A DNA stretch of 20,927 nt from Candidatus Gastranaerophilales bacterium HUM_12. GTDB taxonomy: Bacteria; Cyanobacteriota; Vampirovibrionia; Gastranaerophilales; Gastranaerophilaceae. Position 1 is the first letter of the stretch. The number at the start of each line of letters is the position of its first letter. Below the pieces are notes generated by a model that was given only the letters and a program-made list of their open reading frames with translations, was not told where the DNA came from and did not search any database. Below are positions 13,361 through 20,876 of this stretch, piece after piece. The position numbers were made by a program, and so were the translations under genes. Location: assembly GCA_002102825.1 (NCBI GenBank), contig DABJ01000029.1, positions 48,504-69,430 on the forward strand, written 5' to 3'.

Positions 13361-14386
13361 TACACGTATTAAGTTTAGTAAAAGCATTATACCAACAAGT
13401 GCTAATGTTAAAAAGAAATCGTATTTAATTGCATTGTGACTTGCGAACAAACAAGCCAAACCACCTGCAATAATTGCAACCGATGTCAAAATGCATACGG
13501 TTTTCTTTTGTGAGAAACCGGCATGAAGCAACTTGTGGTGAATATGTTCAGCATCGGCAACAAATGGTGATTGACCTTTACAAATTCTACGCAAACTTGC
13601 ATAAGTTATATCAATAATCGGAACTGCCAGAACTACAAATGGTAATAAAATCGCAAGGGTTGCAACTTTCATTACTCCCGTAATTGAGATTGTTGCAAGT
13701 AAAAATCCTGAGAATAATGAACCGCTATCGCCCATAAATATTTTTGCAGGATTAAAATTGAATGTTAAAAATGCCAACATTGAACCTGCTAAAATAAATC
13801 CTATTAAGGCACTGATTGGATTTGGAGGGGAAAGTGTGATAGCTAGGATTGCCAAGGTTATTGCGTTAACAGTTACAACAGAACCTGCCAGTCCATCTAC
13901 CCCGTCAATAAAGTTCATTGCGTTTGAAATACCAACAATCCACAACAAAGTAATCGGGTATGAGAACCAACCCAAGTCCATTCCGCCAAAGAACGGAACA
14001 CTATTTATTTGTACCCCTAAAAGGTAAACTATAGTTGCGATTGCAACTTGAATTAACAATTTGAATTTAGCACCTAGGCAATAAACATCATCAATCAAGC
14101 CTAGTAAAAACATTAAAGAACCACCTAATAAGATACCTGAAAGTAATTTTCCATAAGGATAATAACTCAAAATTACCAAGCATAGAAATGTCAACATCGT
14201 ACTTGCCCAAATTGCAACTCCGCCAATTCTTGAAATCGGTTTTGTGTGAATTTTTCTCGCATTTGGCAAATCTACAAGTCCTTCTTTTTTAGAAAAACTT
14301 ATTACCATTGGAACTAGAAATACCCCTAAAATGTAGGCTATTATTGTTCCGATTATATGTGCATGTGTTAACTTGATAATTATAAT
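13346..14386 (-). CDS. WecA/TagO-like undecaprenyl-phosphate glycosyl-1-phosphate transferase
   Basis: Polytopic membrane enzyme of the MraY/WecA superfamily that loads a UDP-HexNAc sugar phosphate onto undecaprenyl phosphate to start surface-glycan synthesis. Motifs: GLVDLPNARKIHTKPISRIG, GLIDDVYCLGAKFKLL, NAMNFIDGVDGLAGSV, FNFNPAKIFMGDSGSLFSGF and the HIHHKLLHAG loop, which favours WecA/TagO over MraY. The first in-frame ATG (14308) gives 320 residues, cuts through the first membrane helix and has no ribosome site. The frame stays open upstream, encoding THAHIIGTIIAYILGVFLVP, and reaches AAGGAG four bases before an ATT (14386), with ATA and ATT codons next. I therefore extend to 14386 (346 residues, the family length). 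Cotranscribed with glyA, 14 nt after its stop. Confidence 0.85.
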   Translation of the reverse strand: MIIIKLTHAHIIGTIIAYILGVFLVPMVISFSKKEGLVDLPNARKIHTKPISRIGGVAIWASTMLTFLCLVILSYYPYGKLLSGILLGGSLMFLLGLIDDVYCLGAKFKLLIQVAIATIVYLLGVQINSVPFFGGMDLGWFSYPITLLWIVGISNAMNFIDGVDGLAGSVVTVNAITLAILAITLSPPNPISALIGFILAGSMLAFLTFNFNPAKIFMGDSGSLFSGFLLATISITGVMKVATLAILLPFVVLAVPIIDITYASLRRICKGQSPFVADAEHIHHKLLHAGFSQKKTVCILTSVAIIAGGLACLFASHNAIKYDFFLTLALVGIMLLLNLIRVLTKK

Positions 14387-14390
14387 GTCA

Positions 14391-14396
14391 CTCCTT
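14391..14396 (-). promoter_or_regulatory. Ribosome-binding site pointing to a non-AUG start
   Basis: AAGGAG on the minus strand, directly after the glyA stop. The codons within reach are ATT (4 nt), ATA (7 nt) and ATT (10 nt), all in frame with the glycosyltransferase. The nearest ATG in that frame is about 80 nt away. The site decides for an unusual AUU or AUA initiation codon. Confidence 0.55.
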
Positions 14397-14400
14397 ATTT

Positions 14401-15642
14401 TTACTTGTTATATAGTGGATATTTTTTACAAAGTTTAAGTGATTTTTCTCTTAACTTTTTCAATTCTTCTTCATTATCTGACGAAAATACTGCAGATGCA
14501 ATAATTTTTGCAACTTCTGTCATATCTTCTTCTTTAAAACCTCTTGTAGTTACAGCTGGTGTTCCTAATCTGATACCACTTGTAACAAATGGACTTTGAG
14601 GGTCATTTGGAACAGTGTTTTTGTTTGCGGTAATTCCTACTCTTTCCAGTACATTAGCCATATCTTTACCGGTTTTACCGGTTTTTCTAAGGTCAAGAGT
14701 CATCAAGTGGTTTTCGGTCATTCCACCAACGATATCTAACCCATTGTCCATCAAACCTTGAGCTAATGCTTTTGCATTTTTAACGATTTGTTTTGCGTAA
14801 TCAACAAATTCAGGTTTAGAAGCTTCCAATAGTGCAACGGCTTTACCTGCAATAATGTGTTCTAAAGGTCCACCTTGCATTCCCGGAAATACTGCTTTAT
14901 CAATATCTTTTGCAAATTTTTCTTTGCACATAATAATTCCGCCTCTTGGACCTCTCAAAGATTTGTGAGTTGTAGTTGTTACAAAATCACAATATGGAGC
15001 AGGTGATGGGTGAACTCCTGCAACAACCAAACCTGCGATATGCGCAATATCAGCTAATAACAAAGCGCCTACTTCATCTGCAATTTCACGAAATTTTTTG
15101 AAGTCGATGATTTTTGAATAATTACTTGCACCACAAATAATTAATTTTGGTTTGTGTTCAATTGCCATTTTTCGAACATCTTCATAGTCAATTTCGCCGT
15201 TTTCATTTATACCGTAACTTTTTACATCAAAATACATTCCTGAAAAATTAACAGGTGAACCGTGGGAAAGGTGTCCTCCGTTTGACAAATCCATGCTTAA
15301 AACTCTGTCACCAGGCTTCATTGTGGCCATAAATACAGCCATATTAGCTTGTGCGCCACTGTGGGGTTGAACATTAGCATGATCCATGTGGAAAAGTTCA
15401 CATGCTCTTTTTTGTGCAATTTCTTCAATTACGTCTATATGTTCGCAGCCGTTATAATATCTTTTATGAGGTTTGCCTTCCGCATATTTATTTGTCAAAA
15501 CACTTCCGCATGCTTCCATAACAGCTTCTGATGTGCAATTTTCACTTGCAATCAGTTCAATTGTTTCCTGCTGTCTTTGAAGCTCTAATTCAATTTGTTC
15601 TGCTACTTGCGGATCAACTTTTTTAATGTTTTCTAAATTCAT
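14401..15642 (-). CDS. glyA: Serine hydroxymethyltransferase
   Basis: PLP enzyme that interconverts serine plus tetrahydrofolate with glycine plus 5,10-methylene-THF, the main one-carbon source. The 413-residue length is typical. Motifs: ELIASENCTSEAVMEACGS, LTNKYAEGKPHKRYYNGC, NVQPHSGAQANMAVF, the Asp of LLLADIAHIAGLV that contacts the cofactor, and TTTTHKSLRGPRGG with the Schiff-base Lys227. AAGGGAG lies at good spacing before the ATG, and a TTGCGC/TATAAT promoter sits 24-52 nt upstream. The glycosyltransferase follows immediately. It links functionally to fthC in this window through folate one-carbon chemistry. Confidence 0.97.
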   Translation of the reverse strand: MNLENIKKVDPQVAEQIELELQRQQETIELIASENCTSEAVMEACGSVLTNKYAEGKPHKRYYNGCEHIDVIEEIAQKRACELFHMDHANVQPHSGAQANMAVFMATMKPGDRVLSMDLSNGGHLSHGSPVNFSGMYFDVKSYGINENGEIDYEDVRKMAIEHKPKLIICGASNYSKIIDFKKFREIADEVGALLLADIAHIAGLVVAGVHPSPAPYCDFVTTTTHKSLRGPRGGIIMCKEKFAKDIDKAVFPGMQGGPLEHIIAGKAVALLEASKPEFVDYAKQIVKNAKALAQGLMDNGLDIVGGMTENHLMTLDLRKTGKTGKDMANVLERVGITANKNTVPNDPQSPFVTSGIRLGTPAVTTRGFKEEDMTEVAKIIASAVFSSDNEEELKKLREKSLKLCKKYPLYNK

Positions 15643-15665
15643 ACACTCTCCCTTTTTTACATGTA

Positions 15666-15694
15666 ATTATATCTGAGAGAATTATTTTGCGCAA
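15666..15694 (-). promoter_or_regulatory. glyA: glyA promoter
   Basis: On the minus strand, TTGCGC (15694-15689), a 17-nt spacer and consensus TATAAT (15671-15666), between nagZ and glyA. It allows glyA and the glycosyltransferase to be expressed independently of the upstream nagZ group. Confidence 0.65.
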
Positions 15695-15709
15695 GTTTGT
15701 GAAAAATAT

Positions 15710-16687
15710 TTATGCAATATTATATTTAGATTTTAATGCCATTATTTTGTTGTAAGAGTTTTCAATTTTTTCTTTCAAAAGATTATCTTTTTGAGCTTTT
15801 TTATAGATTTCTTGGATTATGTTAGAAGTTTTTTCGTCTGAAAATCTGTAAATAAATAGATTTAACCCTGCTTTAATTCCCATTTCACAAGCTTCAACAT
15901 CTCCAAATTTTGCAACTCCTTTCATAACCATATCATCAGAAATTGCAACCTTGTCAAAGTTTAAATTATTTCTCAGATAGTCAATTGCATTTTTGCTTAA
16001 ACTTGTCGGAACTTCTTCTTTTTCAAAACAAGTGCAAAATAGATGTGCAACCATGACCATATCAATTCCGTTTTCAATTGCAGATTTGAAAGGCTTGATG
16101 TGAGTTTCTTCCATATCTTTTAGAGATAAATCAATTTTGGGTAAAGTTAAATGGCTATCAGCATTCGCATCTCCATGCCCTGGGAAGTGCTTAACACAAG
16201 GAATTATTCCATTTTCTTCATAAGTTTTAGAAACAATTTTTTCTGCTTTAATCACTTCGTCCGGATTTGAAGAAAAAGCTCGAACACCGATGATTGGGTT
16301 ATTCGGATTTGTATTTGTATCAATACAAGGTGCAAAATTCAAGTTTATTCCGTAAGATTTTAGTTCTTTAGAAATTTCTTCTGTCTGTGATTTTAAAAAT
16401 TTTTCACCTTTTTCAAACGCAAATTTTGCGGACAGATATTTTTTTCCGTTGTGAATATTTTCCGTTCTTTCTACTCTTCCGCCCTCTTGGTCGATTGATA
16501 GGAATGGAGGAATTTTTGAAATCAATTTGATATCATCAATAAGTGATTTGAATTGAGTTTTAGTTTGAATATCTTTTGAGAAAAAGATTATTCCGCCTAA
16601 ACCCTCTTTCAATAGTTCTTTGTAATATCCGCCATCTGTTCCGAGAATGAACATTTGATAAAGTTTTTCTTTTAATGTCACAGACAT
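15710..16687 (-). CDS. nagZ: Glycoside hydrolase family 3 beta-N-acetylhexosaminidase
   Basis: NagZ-type enzyme that removes terminal N-acetylglucosamine from muropeptides during peptidoglycan turnover. The 325 residues form a single GH3 TIM barrel. Visible motifs: SIDQEGGRVERTENIHNG (about 64-81), CVKHFPGHGDANADSHLTLP (164-183), whose Asp177 and His179 would form the acid/base dyad, and VAISDDMVMKGVAKFGD with the likely nucleophile Asp251. There is no signal peptide, so it acts in the cytosol on recycled muropeptides, as NagZ does in Gram-negative bacteria. The ATG at 16687 is 8 nt after the preceding stop, with GAGGGA about 12 nt away, so coupling is likely. Confidence 0.9.
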   Translation of the reverse strand: MSVTLKEKLYQMFILGTDGGYYKELLKEGLGGIIFFSKDIQTKTQFKSLIDDIKLISKIPPFLSIDQEGGRVERTENIHNGKKYLSAKFAFEKGEKFLKSQTEEISKELKSYGINLNFAPCIDTNTNPNNPIIGVRAFSSNPDEVIKAEKIVSKTYEENGIIPCVKHFPGHGDANADSHLTLPKIDLSLKDMEETHIKPFKSAIENGIDMVMVAHLFCTCFEKEEVPTSLSKNAIDYLRNNLNFDKVAISDDMVMKGVAKFGDVEACEMGIKAGLNLFIYRFSDEKTSNIIQEIYKKAQKDNLLKEKIENSYNKIMALKSKYNIA

Positions 16688-16695
16688 TTTATTTT

Positions 16696-17295
16696 CTATC
16701 CCTCATAAACTAAATCTAGTAAAGGCAACATTTCTAGCAACTCACCTGTAGAAATTACTTCTTGAATTTTTGCGTGAATTTTTTCTAAACTTGCTTCGTC
16801 CGGAATTTTAAAACCTGATGGAAGTTTTACGTCACCTGTTGTTTTAGTGTTTACAAAACTAAAGTTTAGAGTCAGAAATTCTTTGTACAATTCAAGAATC
16901 TTGATATATTGAGGATTGATTTGATAATCTTGCCCAAGATAATATTTTGCATCTTTTTTAATTTGAGTGAAAAAGTTTATTGAATAATCTACTTCTTCAA
17001 CTGTTTCAGCTTCTTCATAAGTTCCGCCTAAACATGGATTCCCTTCGATTGCAATATTATCGCCCAAAGATTTAATATAAACCGCCCAAAGCAAACTTCC
17101 CAAACAAAATCCGACATTGTTGTTTGCCATTTTTAAGATTTGCGGATACGTCATTTTGAATTTCATTTTCCTTTGTCCAAGATTTTTGAACTGATTAATT
17201 TGAGCATAAAGATATTCAACTCCGATAGATAGAATTGTTGTATGTTGGGCATACCCAGGGTCGAATAATACTGAATTAACTTGTGTTTGTGTCAT
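16696..17295 (-). CDS. Hypothetical 199-residue protein
   Basis: Not recognised. A soluble, mixed-character protein opening MTQTQVNSVLFDPGYAQHTT, with a basic patch (NQFKNLGQRKMKFKMTYPQI), a Gly/Cys segment (NVGFCLGSLLWAVYIKSLGD, NPCLGGTYEEAETVEE) and a helical Lys-rich second half. One moderately hydrophobic stretch near residues 60-75 is too weak to call a membrane span. AGAGGT precedes the ATG by 8 nt and overlaps the end of the hydrolase gene, whose stop is 5 nt upstream. It lies between an exported hydrolase and nagZ, so an envelope-related role is possible but unproven. Confidence 0.78.
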   Translation of the reverse strand: MTQTQVNSVLFDPGYAQHTTILSIGVEYLYAQINQFKNLGQRKMKFKMTYPQILKMANNNVGFCLGSLLWAVYIKSLGDNIAIEGNPCLGGTYEEAETVEEVDYSINFFTQIKKDAKYYLGQDYQINPQYIKILELYKEFLTLNFSFVNTKTTGDVKLPSGFKIPDEASLEKIHAKIQEVISTGELLEMLPLLDLVYEG

Positions 17296-17300
17296 TTTAA

Positions 17301-18491
17301 TTATACCTCTGATTTTTTACTTTTCTTTTTTAATACTTTGTTTTGATACTTTGTATCATACTGAAATTTTGTTCCATTGACAAAACTTTTAACCACGCCG
17401 TTTGCAAAAGTTCCTCTTGCAGACCAATACGAAGTGTGTGCAAATAATGCTGAACGTCTGGACCAAACACTTGAATGGTCATAAATAACACCTGTCGGGT
17501 TATTTAATTCAAAACCTAATCTTTCTTCAATCTGGTTGTTTGTAAGATTTCTGCTCGATGGAAATCCTAGTGGGTCTTCCCTAAAGTTCACGGTCAAGAA
17601 GTAAACTCCATTTTCAAGCACATATTTTACTAAATATTTGTTATAAAAATTGAAATCATAATTTGGGTCCGCCATATCTGAATAGAATAGTGGCACAGGA
17701 CTTGCAAAATTTACAACTCCTCTTACATAACCTTTTGGAGCACAGAATTTGTCTGTTGATTCGTCCATTTTTAAATAATTTTCTTTTAATTTATTAATGT
17801 TTTGATTTAAAACTAAGTGTCCGGTATTTGTCAAAACACCTAAATTTCCCTTATCATAAGATATTGCAGAAAGACACGTATCTTTTTGCGGGTGTTCTTG
17901 TGCAAATTTTAAAAATTCGTCATCGACATTGAGTGCCTTGAATAAATTTTCTAAATTGATATAAGGCATTTTGTACATCAAATATTGATAAGTAACAAAT
18001 GAACCCGCAGAATAACCAAACAAAATCACATTTTGACCGTTTTCAGCTTGTTCCTTAACTTCATCATTAAGTTCGTCTAAAATTGGTAACATATTGTGAG
18101 TTTTTTGAACCCAAATTGCATCATGCAAAAACTGTGTTAGCAAACTTCTAACTTCGTAAGCAAGGGTTGAACTGTATGCTTTTGAAATATTCAATCTGTC
18201 TTTAACAAAGTCTAAATCGGTTTTACTGTTGTAACCCCAGAAAAATATTTGCGGTTTTTCTTCAATAACGAGTGTGTTATCTTTAGACCATTTTTTTATT
18301 GTGGAATTCTTTTCAAACTTTTTTTTCATTACGGGGTGTAATTTGTTAACCCCACGGATATACCAATCTTTCATCTTAGTGTCGTTATTGTTTGAGCCGT
18401 TGATGTAAAGAAAAGTCAAATTCGTATCTTGCGCCGGAACAACAAGCTGCATAGTCATTACTGTAATTAATGTAAAAATAATCTTTTTCAT
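17301..18491 (-). CDS. Exported alpha/beta-hydrolase-like protein
   Basis: The 396-residue protein begins with a signal peptide (MKKIIFTLITVMTMQLVVPA, likely cleaved before QDTN). A lipase-type nucleophile elbow, NVILFGYSAGSFVTYQYL, places the candidate catalytic Ser at 161 after a long helix and a beta strand, as in alpha/beta hydrolases. Other landmarks are NLTFLYINGSNNNDTKMKDW near the mature N-terminus (the position of the usual oxyanion strand), RGVVNFASPVPLFYSD (a candidate acid region) and AHTSYWSARGTFANGVVKSF, whose His could complete the triad. The substrate is unknown; it could be a lipid or cell-wall ester. The C-terminus is very basic. The start ATG has no clear Shine-Dalgarno and no convincing promoter was found. 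First gene of the nagZ group. Confidence 0.8.
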   Translation of the reverse strand: MKKIIFTLITVMTMQLVVPAQDTNLTFLYINGSNNNDTKMKDWYIRGVNKLHPVMKKKFEKNSTIKKWSKDNTLVIEEKPQIFFWGYNSKTDLDFVKDRLNISKAYSSTLAYEVRSLLTQFLHDAIWVQKTHNMLPILDELNDEVKEQAENGQNVILFGYSAGSFVTYQYLMYKMPYINLENLFKALNVDDEFLKFAQEHPQKDTCLSAISYDKGNLGVLTNTGHLVLNQNINKLKENYLKMDESTDKFCAPKGYVRGVVNFASPVPLFYSDMADPNYDFNFYNKYLVKYVLENGVYFLTVNFREDPLGFPSSRNLTNNQIEERLGFELNNPTGVIYDHSSVWSRRSALFAHTSYWSARGTFANGVVKSFVNGTKFQYDTKYQNKVLKKKSKKSEV

Positions 18492-18522
18492 GTATAAGAT
18501 TTTAGCACAAAATGAATAATAT

Positions 18523-18720
18523 TTATTTTGTGGTTCTTAGTATATACCTTCCGGCGGCTGTTGTCGGTTCAACTATTCCATCGTGAAATCTTACAGGAAA
18601 AATATCTGTCATGTGTGCGCTATCATTTTTCACTACACAATCATTAACAGCCAAAGAATTTGTTCCAGAAGAACAAGAAACCTCTTTATTAGGAAAATTT
18701 GTTCCTTTAAAACAATTGAT
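18523..18720 (-). pseudogene. 5'-truncated pilin-like protein remnant (C-terminal 65 residues)
   Basis: An open frame lacking a start codon at its 5' end runs on the minus strand from just after a stop (18723-18721) to TAA at 18525-18523. It reads NCFKGTNFPNKEVSCSSG, SLAVNDCVVKNDSAHMTD and ends IFPVRFHDGIVEPTTAAGRY followed by ILRTTK. The ending F-P-V-x-F-x-D-G-x-V-x-P-x-x-x-A-A resembles, from memory, the C-termini of another group of type IV pilin-like proteins in Gastranaerophilales. The cleavage/methylation signal and long N-terminal helix are absent. An internal Met at about residue 36 gives only 30 residues. It abuts the comF promoter region on one side and the hydrolase start on the other. 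Confidence 0.55.
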
Positions 18721-18760
18721 TTATTTTGATTAGTTTTGATTGTTATGTTATTCTCTGTTT

Positions 18761-19408
18761 ATGAAAGATTTTTTGATTGGACTGTTAGATTGGATTTACA
18801 AGAAAAAATGTTATTTTTGCAGAAGTTCTAAAGAGTCTGTCAGAATGTGTTCGTCTTGTTATGACGAATTGGATTTTCTTCCGGTTAAAGTCAATCGAAA
18901 ATTCAATGACGTAAATATTTACTGTGCCGGTGTTTATTCAAAAAATCTTCAAAAACTTATTCGAGGTCTGAAATATCATGGTCAAAGAGATTTAGCTTAT
19001 TATTTAGCAAAATTTATGTTTGAATATTGGGGACGGCTTGATTTGAGCGGAGAATATCAGATTGTACCTGTTCCGATTTATCCTAAACGAAAGAAAAAAA
19101 GAAAATATAACCACATGGATTTGGTAGCTCAAGAGCTTTCTCAAATGACAGGTTTTCCTGTGAATTCGGATTTAATCAAAAGGGTTAAGGATACAAAACC
19201 TCAATATAAATTGAACAAAGCCCAAAGAATGCAGAATTTGTCAGATGCTTTTGAAGTTGATAAATCGAAATTTATTGAGGCGAAGAAACTTCTTTTGATA
19301 GATGATATTTGTACAACCGGTTCGACTTTTGAAGAGATGATAAAAGCCTTTAACAATGTTGGGGTTTATGATATAGTTTGTTTTGCAGCGACTACCCCGT
19401 GGGAATAA
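18761..19408 (+). CDS. comF: ComF family phosphoribosyltransferase-like protein
   Basis: The 215-residue protein has the ComF layout: an N-terminal double zinc knuckle (Cys17, Cys20, Cys30, Cys33 in KKCYFCRSSKESVRMCSSCY) and a type I phosphoribosyltransferase domain with VPVPIYPKRKKKRKYNHMDL, TKPQYKLNKAQRMQNLSDAF and the PRPP loop LLLIDDICTTGSTFEEM. In naturally transformable bacteria ComF acts in the cytosol on incoming single-stranded DNA; elsewhere its role is unclear. The ATG at 18761 is chosen over a TTG seven codons upstream. No ribosome site is visible, and a possible TTGATT/TATTCT promoter at 18726-18754 would make the message nearly leaderless. A pilin-like remnant lies just upstream on the other strand. 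Confidence 0.9.
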   Translation: MKDFLIGLLDWIYKKKCYFCRSSKESVRMCSSCYDELDFLPVKVNRKFNDVNIYCAGVYSKNLQKLIRGLKYHGQRDLAYYLAKFMFEYWGRLDLSGEYQIVPVPIYPKRKKKRKYNHMDLVAQELSQMTGFPVNSDLIKRVKDTKPQYKLNKAQRMQNLSDAFEVDKSKFIEAKKLLLIDDICTTGSTFEEMIKAFNNVGVYDIVCFAATTPWE

Positions 19409-19412
19409 AATA

Positions 19413-19733
19413 ATGATTATTTCAGAATTTGCAAAATATTTACAACAACATAATGACGAACTTCTTATACACAAAACTACTCCGCTAAAACTTTTGCATG
19501 AGTGGTTGAAACTTGTTATAAATAAAAATCCCAAAACAAATATTGATAAAATTGTGCATAAAGAAATTCTGTACTGCGAAAACGAGAACGGTGATTATCT
19601 TATTGTCGGGAAGTCTGATAGCGGAAGAGTGTTGGTTTCTGCATTGATAAAATTTGCTAAGAGTTACGAAAATTATAATCATGCAAAATGGGTTGAACTT
19701 GCCGAAAAATCTTTGTATAAAAGAGAAAAATAA
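19413..19733 (+). CDS. Hypothetical 106-residue protein
   Basis: Not recognised. A small, basic, soluble protein beginning MIISEFAKYLQQHNDELLIH, with a helical first half (LKLLHEWLKLVINK), a beta-hairpin-like middle (LYCENENGDYLIVGKSDSGR) and a C-terminal helix (NHAKWVELAEKSLYKREK). The ATG at 19413 is 4 nt after the comF stop with only a weak GGGA upstream, so it is probably translated by coupling. A longer frame beginning at 19383 would overlap comF. Confidence 0.75.
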   Translation: MIISEFAKYLQQHNDELLIHKTTPLKLLHEWLKLVINKNPKTNIDKIVHKEILYCENENGDYLIVGKSDSGRVLVSALIKFAKSYENYNHAKWVELAEKSLYKREK

Positions 19734-19736
19734 AAT

Positions 19737-19765
19737 TTGTAATTCGCTGAAAAATATGTTATATT
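19737..19765 (+). promoter_or_regulatory. Promoter of the acyltransferase unit
   Basis: TTGTAA (19737-19742), a 17-nt spacer and TATATT (19760-19765), directly after the stop of the preceding gene and 23 nt before the next ATG. Good spacing, moderate boxes. Confidence 0.5.
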
Positions 19766-19788
19766 TGACTTGGAATAGAGGTTTTATT

Positions 19789-20454
19789 ATGGTTGAAAAA
19801 TTCAAGGTCAATGGTTTTGGTAACGAAATTTTGTTTACGAAAGACGGACAAGTTTATACTGATATTGCAATAAATGGTCTTTCTATTACGATAAATGGGA
19901 ATAATAACAAGGTTGTTATTGAGTTACCTGCGAATTTTGTAAATACGGCTATTGTAATTGATGGAGATAATAATAAATTCTCTTTAAAAACGACAAAACA
20001 TAGAACTATCCGCCATACAACTTTTGGACTTGAGGGTGGTTCAGAAATTACTGTCGGAAGCGGTCTATCTGTTTATCGAGATGTTCATGTTGTTGCTAAA
20101 AATGGTAAAAATATTTCTATTGGTGACGAATGTATGTTTGCTCGTGAAATTATGATTAGAAATAATGATGGTCATGTAATTTTGGATAGGACAACAGGTG
20201 AACTTTTGAATGCTCCGGAGAATATTGTTATTGGTGATAATGTTTGGATTGGTGCAAGAGTAATGATTTTGAAAGGTGCTGTTGTTCCGAATGGTTCTGT
20301 TGTTGGTGCTATGGCAATGGTAAATAAAAAGTTTGATGAAGAGCATGTTTTGATTGCTGGAGTTCCAGCAAAAGTTGTTCGTACAAATATTGAGTGGCGA
20401 AGAGAAGATTTTGCAAAGTATATGAAAAATAATTCAAGTTCTGTTGAGGGTTAA
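19789..20454 (+). CDS. Left-handed beta-helix (hexapeptide) acyltransferase
   Basis: The 221-residue protein has an N-terminal beta-rich stretch full of short G/N/D turns (GLSITINGNNNKVVIELPAN, IVIDGDNNKFSL), then ITVGSGLSVYRDVHV and ISIGDECMFAREIMI. The classical acetyltransferase end follows: NIVIGDNVWIGARVMILKGA, VVPNGSVVGAMAMVNKKF, VLIAGVPAKVVRTNIEW. The last part matches Maa/NodL/WbbJ-type acetyltransferases, which transfer acetyl from acetyl-CoA to a sugar hydroxyl or amino group. His in the catalytic loop is probably that of NNDGHVILD. The ATG at 19789 is preceded by AGAGG at 7 nt; an earlier in-frame start at 19654 would lie inside the upstream gene. The likely target is a surface polysaccharide sugar (inference). 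Confidence 0.85.
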   Translation: MVEKFKVNGFGNEILFTKDGQVYTDIAINGLSITINGNNNKVVIELPANFVNTAIVIDGDNNKFSLKTTKHRTIRHTTFGLEGGSEITVGSGLSVYRDVHVVAKNGKNISIGDECMFAREIMIRNNDGHVILDRTTGELLNAPENIVIGDNVWIGARVMILKGAVVPNGSVVGAMAMVNKKFDEEHVLIAGVPAKVVRTNIEWRREDFAKYMKNNSSSVEG

Positions 20455-20460
20455 TTAAAT

Positions 20461-20823
20461 ATGAGAAAAATTTTTAAAAATCTAATGGGAAAACTTTCTG
20501 ATTTAGCGATGTACAAATTTTTGTCTATTGTCGGGTTTGTAGAATTTATTTCAATCCCTGCATATTTAACATATATTTATTCTATTGAAAATCCTCAACT
20601 TAGACCCCTTGGCACAATGTTGATTTTTGTATTTTTAAGTTTAGTTGTATTCCCAGTGAATTTGCTTTTGACATTGGGATTGTTTGGCGAATCTAAGTTG
20701 AGAAAAAACTTTGCAGATATCAAACGACGTAAATTAACACACATTGGTTTTGCATTGTATTCCTTGACATTTGTTGTTGGTATTTTCACATTCTTATTTT
20801 CAGTTTACGTAATTGTGAGATAG
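20461..20823 (+). CDS. Small three-helix membrane protein
   Basis: Not recognised. The 120-residue protein has a basic start (MRKIFKNLMGKLSD) and three predicted membrane spans: about 18-40 (FLSIVGFVEFISIPAYLTYI), 52-75 (LIFVFLSLVVFPVNLLLTLG) and 95-118 (IGFALYSLTFVVGIFTFLFS). A positively charged loop (ESKLRKNFADIKRRKLTH) separates spans two and three, giving a probable cytosolic loop. It starts 6 nt after the acyltransferase stop, with GAGG upstream, so the two are cotranscribed and may act on the same envelope product. Confidence 0.75.
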   Translation: MRKIFKNLMGKLSDLAMYKFLSIVGFVEFISIPAYLTYIYSIENPQLRPLGTMLIFVFLSLVVFPVNLLLTLGLFGESKLRKNFADIKRRKLTHIGFALYSLTFVVGIFTFLFSVYVIVR

Positions 20824-20834
20824 AGAGAAGAAGC

Positions 20835-20876
20835 AAAGGATACAAGGTGAGAGTATAATAATAACCTGTTCCTTTT
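20835..20876 (+). terminator. Weak imperfect hairpin after the membrane protein
   Basis: AAAGGA-TACA-AGGT pairs with ACCT-GT-TCCTTT across a 15-nt loop, ending in TTTT then AGGG. The bulge and long loop make it a poor terminator. The window ends with CGGAGAG, probably the ribosome site of a plus-strand gene starting just beyond the edge. Confidence 0.3.

Noticed and set aside
13758..14027. Plus-strand frame opposite the WecA/TagO-like gene
   Set aside because: Antisense shadow of conserved membrane-enzyme motifs; no promoter or ribosome site.
19241..19534. Minus-strand frames opposite comF and the following gene
   Set aside because: They are rich in residues typical of reverse-strand translation and overlap two better supported genes.
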